Below are positions 6,803 to 9,975 of a DNA stretch of 9,975 nt, in pieces. Source of the stretch: Paludibacter sp. (GTDB lineage Bacteria; Bacteroidota; Bacteroidia; Bacteroidales; Paludibacteraceae); the NCBI GenBank assembly GCA_018054805.1, contig JAGPIU010000018.1:1-9975 (forward strand). The letters run 5' to 3'. The notes beneath the pieces were generated by a model. That model had not been told where the DNA came from and did no database searches. It was given only the letters and a program-made list of their open reading frames with translations. Both the position numbers and the translations under genes were made by a program. The stretch's first letter is position 1. Each line of letters opens with the position of its first letter.

Positions 6803-6833
6803 TTTGTTATTTATTTTCAAACAGTTACATTTG
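6803..6833 (+). promoter_or_regulatory. Bacteroidota-type promoter of HU gene
   Basis: TTTG (6803-6806), a 19-base spacer, then TACATTTG (6826-6833) match the TTTG/TAnnTTTG promoter of this phylum exactly. The transcription start would be near 6839-6842, giving an untranslated leader of about 45-50 bases with an A-rich stretch before the HU start codon. Confidence 0.82.
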
Positions 6834-6886
6834 CAGGGTCAAAATGTATGTATATTGTTTTAAATCAAAAAAAATCAGAAATTCTT

Positions 6887-7159
6887 ATGAACAAAGCAGA
6901 ATTAATCAATGCTATTGCCGCAGAATCAGGTCTTAGTAAAGTAGATGCTAAAAAAGCGCTCGAAGCCACAGTTAAAGCCGTATCGGATGCACTCGTTGCC
7001 GGCGACAAAGTAAGTCTTGTAGGTTTTGGTACATTCTCTGTATCGGAACGTGCTGCCCGTCCGGGTATTAACCCTGCCACCAAACAGGCAATTACCATCG
7101 AGGCTAAAAAAGTAGCTAAATTTAAACCCGGAGCTGAACTCGGCGCTGCTATCAACTAA
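6887..7159 (+). CDS. HU family DNA-binding protein
   Basis: A nucleoid-associated protein that binds and bends DNA as a dimer. The 90 residues are the standard HU length. The helical dimerisation half (1-40) starts MNKAELINAIAAESGLSKVDA. The signature VGFGTFSVSERAARPG leads into the flexible DNA-binding arm with the intercalating Pro63 (INPATK), followed by KKVAKFKPGAEL. I chose ATG 6887: an upstream in-frame ATG at 6761 would add 42 non-family residues and lies ahead of the promoter at 6803-6833, so it cannot be on that transcript. It is the only plus-strand gene, transcribed alone from its own promoter to the terminator at 7183-7214. Confidence 0.96.
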   Translation: MNKAELINAIAAESGLSKVDAKKALEATVKAVSDALVAGDKVSLVGFGTFSVSERAARPGINPATKQAITIEAKKVAKFKPGAELGAAIN

Positions 7160-7182
7160 GCTGACGCATTGTATTGAAACGT

Positions 7183-7214
7183 AAAAAGGAATATCGCATT
7201 TGATATTCCTTTTT
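7183..7214. terminator. bidirectional rho-independent terminator
   Basis: A perfect 13-bp stem, AAAAAGGAATATC (7183-7195) with GATATTCCTTTTT (7202-7214), has a six-base loop. It gives a T-tract in both directions. It sits between the converging HU gene and the DJ-1-family gene, 23 bases after one stop codon and 25 bases after the other, and most likely serves both. Confidence 0.9.
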
Positions 7215-7239
7215 TATTTTGTAGAAACGGGTAATAAAC

Positions 7240-7782
7240 TTACAGGAAAATACCTTCGCGAATTGACTTTGACACATCCGCACCCTTCACACTTTCCACT
7301 ATGCGCAAAGCAAACTCAATGGCCACTCCGGCCGCTTTGGCTGTGAACACATTCCCTGCCTGAACTATTTTATTTTCAGAAAGGTGAGCGCCTTTCAACG
7401 CATTTTCGAATCCGGGATAACAAATGGCTTCTTTTCCGTTCAGAATATTCATTTTTCCCAAAATAGATGGCGCTGCGCAAATAGCCGCCAGATTTCCACC
7501 TTGAGCATATTTTTCAAGAATTAACTCACGGAGACCATCATGATTTCCGAGATTGGTAGTTCCGGGCAGTCCACCTGGCAAAAACAAAAAATCATCGGCA
7601 GCGAAAGCAGCATCTTCGAACAATACATCGGCCAGCACAGGTATCGCGTGTGCTCCGGTGACTACTTTATGGCCTGTGACCGACACAGTGAGCACCTCAA
7701 TAGCAGCGCGACGAAAGATATCTATCGGCGCAACAGCTTCAATTTCCTCGAAACCTTCGGCAAGAAAAACACATATTCTCAT
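7240..7782 (-). CDS. DJ-1/PfpI family protein (YajL/ThiJ-like)
   Basis: The protein has 180 residues, the size of the DJ-1/YajL subgroup. Family marks: the early acidic residues in EGFEEIEAVAPIDIFRRA, with Glu15 matching the conserved glutamate next to the reactive cysteine; FLPGG near 67-71; the nucleophile elbow AAICAAPSIL with Cys102; and EFALRIVE near the C-terminus. Members act in oxidative or carbonyl stress, as glyoxalases or debated deglycases; the exact activity here is unknown. It starts 28 bases after the tonB-like gene and is probably the last gene of the exbB-exbD-tonB unit, ending at the terminator shared with HU. A link between its role and the energy-transduction genes is not evident from sequence. 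Confidence 0.93.
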   Translation of the reverse strand: MRICVFLAEGFEEIEAVAPIDIFRRAAIEVLTVSVTGHKVVTGAHAIPVLADVLFEDAAFAADDFLFLPGGLPGTTNLGNHDGLRELILEKYAQGGNLAAICAAPSILGKMNILNGKEAICYPGFENALKGAHLSENKIVQAGNVFTAKAAGVAIEFALRIVESVKGADVSKSIREGIFL

Positions 7783-7810
7783 GACGCTCTGTTTTTACTG
7801 ATTTGAATAT

Positions 7811-8566
7811 TTACCTTAACCTGAAATTGTAGGTAATTGTACCTGCAGCCACTCCGTTACCGGAAGTAAATTTCGTAGCTTTAGCAGCAGAAATAGCAGC
7901 ATTGCGCAATTCTGTACTCGAAATATTTGTAGGAGAGCCTACCGAAGCACTTGTCACATTTCCGTTGGCATCCACACGAATATTCACAGTAATTCTGCCT
8001 TCCTCGTTACTGTTATAACTTGGCTGCACCAATCGACCACTCAATGAACGGCCGTTAAGCGACCACGAGTTTCCACCCGAAGAGCCCGAACCCAATGGAT
8101 TTCCCTGCGAGGTATTTCCTGAGGTTGACCCGCTTCCGGTTGAGCCTGTATTCGAGCCCATACCTCCCATCAATGCATTGGCTTTATCAATGGCTTCCTG
8201 CTCTTTACGTTTTCTTTCGGCTTCGATGCGCGCCTGCTCTTTTCGCTCCCTTTCGGCTGCTTCTCGGGCTTCGCGCTCTTTTTTCTTTTGTTCGGCTATG
8301 GCCAGGGAATTATCGTCCTGCGTCATCAAATCCTGTTTTACAGGCTTTGTGGCAGAAGCAGGAGGAGGCGATGTTTCCACAGGTTTTGTTTCGGGCTGTA
8401 CTTCCTGCATCGGGCCACCACCTTCGATGGCATCGCCGAAACTCACCATAATACCTTCTTCTTCGGGCATTTTGGTTCCAGGCATGAATAGCAGAAACAA
8501 GAACAGCAGCAACAACACCATAAATGTCATTGAACCGGCCGAACCATATAATTCTGATTTTTTCAC
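7811..8566 (-). CDS. energy transducer, TonB family (TolA-like layout)
   Basis: A 251-residue inner-membrane protein spanning the periplasm. It has one N-terminal membrane anchor (about 12-29), then a Pro/Glu-rich region with EGGGPMQEVQPETKPVETSPPP (in part, 48-70). A highly charged, probably coiled-coil stretch follows (about 91-130, repeated EREAREAAERERKEQ-type sequence), then a flexible Gly/Ser/Thr/Asn linker (about 133-168) and a C-terminal TonB domain (about 172-251) with RITVNIRVDANGNVTSASV and a final YNFRLR strand. It would transmit energy from the ExbB-ExbD proton channel to outer-membrane TonB-dependent receptors. The coiled coil resembles TolA, so a Tol-type envelope role is possible. 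The canonical YP before the domain appears as QPSYN. Its start is two bases beyond the exbD stop, so the genes are almost certainly co-translated. Confidence 0.88.
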   Translation of the reverse strand: MKKSELYGSAGSMTFMVLLLLFLFLLFMPGTKMPEEEGIMVSFGDAIEGGGPMQEVQPETKPVETSPPPASATKPVKQDLMTQDDNSLAIAEQKKKEREAREAAERERKEQARIEAERKRKEQEAIDKANALMGGMGSNTGSTGSGSTSGNTSQGNPLGSGSSGGNSWSLNGRSLSGRLVQPSYNSNEEGRITVNIRVDANGNVTSASVGSPTNISSTELRNAAISAAKATKFTSGNGVAAGTITYNFRLR

Positions 8567-8567
8567 C

Positions 8568-8984
8568 TTACTTCTTTGTTGTTTGGGTTGCTATCACTAA
8601 TTTCAGTTTGTGCTGATTGGCTATATCCAGCACTTTCACCACCTCTTTATAAGCTATATTCTGATCGGCATGCAATGCGATATAAGTAGTTGTATCCTGA
8701 GCCACAAGATTCAGAATGTAAGATTCGAGAACTTCGGGTGCCACAGCTTCGGGCATCGCAGAACCCCTGGCCACAAAATAATTACCATCCGCATCGATCG
8801 ACACTTTGGCAATTACGGCTTTGGTTGAAGAACTGGCTTTGCTTTGAGGCAGATTCAGTTTGATATCGTTTGGCGACGACATGGTAGAAGCCATGATAAA
8901 AAACAGAAGCAACAGAAAAATAATATCTGTCATCGACGACATCGAAAATCCCGCTTCTACTTTTATTCTTTTCTTTAACGACAT
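8568..8984 (-). CDS. exbD: biopolymer transporter ExbD/TolR family protein
   Basis: The protein has 138 residues, typical for ExbD/TolR. There is a short basic cytoplasmic N-terminus (MSLKKRIKVEAGFSM), then a single membrane helix (about 18-34) beginning MTDIIFLLLLFF. Its Asp20 is the conserved proton-carrying aspartate. A periplasmic domain follows, with VSIDADGNYFV near 62-72 and ALHADQNIAYKEVVKVLDIA near 103-122. It partners the ExbB-like channel encoded just upstream and the TonB-like protein just downstream, coupling proton flow to motion. ExbD and TolR cannot be separated by sequence alone; the TonB-domain neighbour favours ExbD. The gap to exbB is 104 bases, in which I see no promoter, terminator or gene. 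Confidence 0.92.
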   Translation of the reverse strand: MSLKKRIKVEAGFSMSSMTDIIFLLLLFFIMASTMSSPNDIKLNLPQSKASSSTKAVIAKVSIDADGNYFVARGSAMPEAVAPEVLESYILNLVAQDTTTYIALHADQNIAYKEVVKVLDIANQHKLKLVIATQTTKK

Positions 8985-9088
8985 TTTATAATGGTTTTAT
9001 TGAAAATTACAAATAAGGAATTATCGGACAACTATTTAAGTTTTTACTAAATAATTATACCGTACTTTTATAAAGATTCCTGAAAGAA

Positions 9089-9784
9089 TTATGCTGGTTC
9101 GTTCAGCAGATCAAGAAACTCCATGGTTCTACCCTCGAGTTTACGAACTACAGAATCGACTCTTGAAACAAGATAATTATAAGCAAAATATGCTAAAATA
9201 CCTACAATCAGACCACCAATAGTGGTTACCATAGCCTGATACATACCTACCGAAAGGTCGCTGAGCTGAATGGTTCCTGAATTGTTGAGCGACATATTAT
9301 AAAAGGTTGTCACCATACCGGTAACAGTTCCGAGAAACCCAATCATTGGCGCACCACCCGAGATAGAAGCCATAATTACAAGTCCCTTTTCGAGATTAGC
9401 GATTTCGAGATTTCCAACGTTTTCGATAGCCACAAGCACGTCACTCATAGGGCGTCCCAAACGGCTAAGTCCTTTTTCGACCATTCGTGAAGTGGGTGTA
9501 TTGGTATCACGACAAAGTTTTACGGCAGCATCAATTTTCCCATCATAAATGTAGTCTTTGATGCGATTCATAAACGAATTGTCTTCTTTCAGAGCTGTTT
9601 TGAGAGTCACAAGTCTTTCGATAAGCATGTACACTGCAAAAGCAAGCATCAAAGCAAGTACAATCATAATAGGACCGCCGTAGGTGGCCATGGTCCACAA
9701 ATTCATTTTCTCCTGTACAACCGGTGTTTCGGCAGCAGTGGTAGCCACATTGGTGGCAGCTTGTAAAATCAACATTAAGTTCAT
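9089..9784 (-). CDS. exbB: MotA/TolQ/ExbB proton channel family protein
   Basis: A 231-residue inner-membrane subunit of the proton-driven ExbB-ExbD motor. A short hydrophobic N-terminus is followed by a first membrane segment (about 36-56), a cytoplasmic domain (about 57-135), then two more segments (about 138-162 and 180-205). The family signature GAPMIGFLGTVTGMVTTF (144-161) and YQAMVTTIGGLIVGI (182-196) hold the conserved pore threonines expected near Thr153 and Thr187/Thr188. The C-terminal tail is cytoplasmic. The gene lies 83 bases after pdxJ on the same strand and leads exbD and the tonB-like gene. A weak hairpin with T-rich sequence in the pdxJ gap may reduce read-through; no TAnnTTTG box was seen there. 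TolQ is the alternative name. Confidence 0.93.
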   Translation of the reverse strand: MNLMLILQAATNVATTAAETPVVQEKMNLWTMATYGGPIMIVLALMLAFAVYMLIERLVTLKTALKEDNSFMNRIKDYIYDGKIDAAVKLCRDTNTPTSRMVEKGLSRLGRPMSDVLVAIENVGNLEIANLEKGLVIMASISGGAPMIGFLGTVTGMVTTFYNMSLNNSGTIQLSDLSVGMYQAMVTTIGGLIVGILAYFAYNYLVSRVDSVVRKLEGRTMEFLDLLNEPA

Positions 9785-9867
9785 AAAATTCTGATTCTGT
9801 TTTTATGTGGTTTTGATAATTATTTACGCTAAAAAAATAAAACAATATCTCTGAATTTGAGACAATA

Positions 9868-9975
9868 TTATATCAACTGATTTTTATACGCTTTTATTGT
9901 ATTCTCAAGTCCTAAATATAAAGCATCGGCTATCAGCGCATGACCAATCGACACTTCGTCGATCCACGGAATAAT
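9868..9975 (-). CDS. pdxJ: pyridoxine 5'-phosphate synthase, C-terminal end only
   Basis: The window edge cuts this gene; only the last 35 codons and the TAA stop (9870-9868) are visible. The segment [21 protein letters not shown] matches, in the part [10 protein letters not shown]...ALYLGLE, the highly conserved C-terminal end of PdxJ, where the His belongs to the phosphate/substrate-binding loop region. PdxJ makes pyridoxine 5'-phosphate from 1-deoxyxylulose 5-phosphate and 3-amino-2-oxopropyl phosphate. It sits directly upstream of exbB on the same strand, an arrangement also known in Bacteroidales, and may share its transcript. Confidence 0.9.
   Translation of the reverse strand: MIPWIDEVSIGHALIADALYLGLENTIKAYKNQLI

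Noticed and set aside
6761..6886. 42-residue N-terminal extension of HU
   Set aside because: The extension starts upstream of the HU promoter and HU proteins begin at MNKAELI; the internal ATG 6887 is the start.
9829..9862. Possible terminator between pdxJ and exbB
   Set aside because: Only a 4-6 bp stem (TCTC/GAGA) ahead of a broken T-rich stretch; too weak to call.

Overview
The window looks like chromosomal DNA of a member of the Bacteroidota, probably Bacteroidales. The GC content is moderate. Promoters have the family-specific form (a TTG-type -33 box, a 19-base gap, then TAnnTTTG), start codons lack a strong Shine-Dalgarno and are preceded by A-rich sequence, and gene neighbourhoods such as pdxJ-exbB-exbD-tonB and HU divergent from paired rhomboid genes are familiar from that phylum. 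Almost all genes lie on the minus strand; only the HU gene is on the plus strand. The genes are mostly housekeeping. The less ordinary signals lie in the leucine operon control region and around the leuC start.

Right to left along the minus strand: the 3' end of pdxJ (vitamin B6 synthesis), then exbB, exbD, a tonB/tolA-like gene and a DJ-1/PfpI gene form a probable transcription unit that ends at a bidirectional terminator shared with the converging HU gene. HU has a clear promoter. Divergent from HU is a second minus-strand unit: two different rhomboid-family membrane proteins, a membrane-anchored endonuclease/exonuclease/phosphatase-family protein and gcvH (lipoyl carrier of glycine cleavage), closed by an intrinsic terminator.

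Next comes the leucine operon. A promoter (about 3163-3192) precedes a 22-residue leader ORF (3072-3140) containing the run ILLLGIIILL. A rho-independent terminator (about 3005-3038) follows, then a 160-base structured untranslated region, leuA (2-isopropylmalate synthase) and leuC (isopropylmalate dehydratase large subunit, cut by the window edge). The arrangement fits ribosome-mediated transcription attenuation in response to leucine and isoleucine charging. The part of the leader that could form an antiterminator includes the leader stop codon.

A G/C-rich repeat occurs twice, in opposite orientations: once in the leuA-leuC gap (1316-1338) and once inside the leuC reading frame (about 1201-1240), where it is translated as part of an extra N-terminal segment. 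The two copies can pair in the mRNA and would place the leuC start codon in a loop of about 77 bases. No tRNA, rRNA, CRISPR array, transposase or phage gene was seen.
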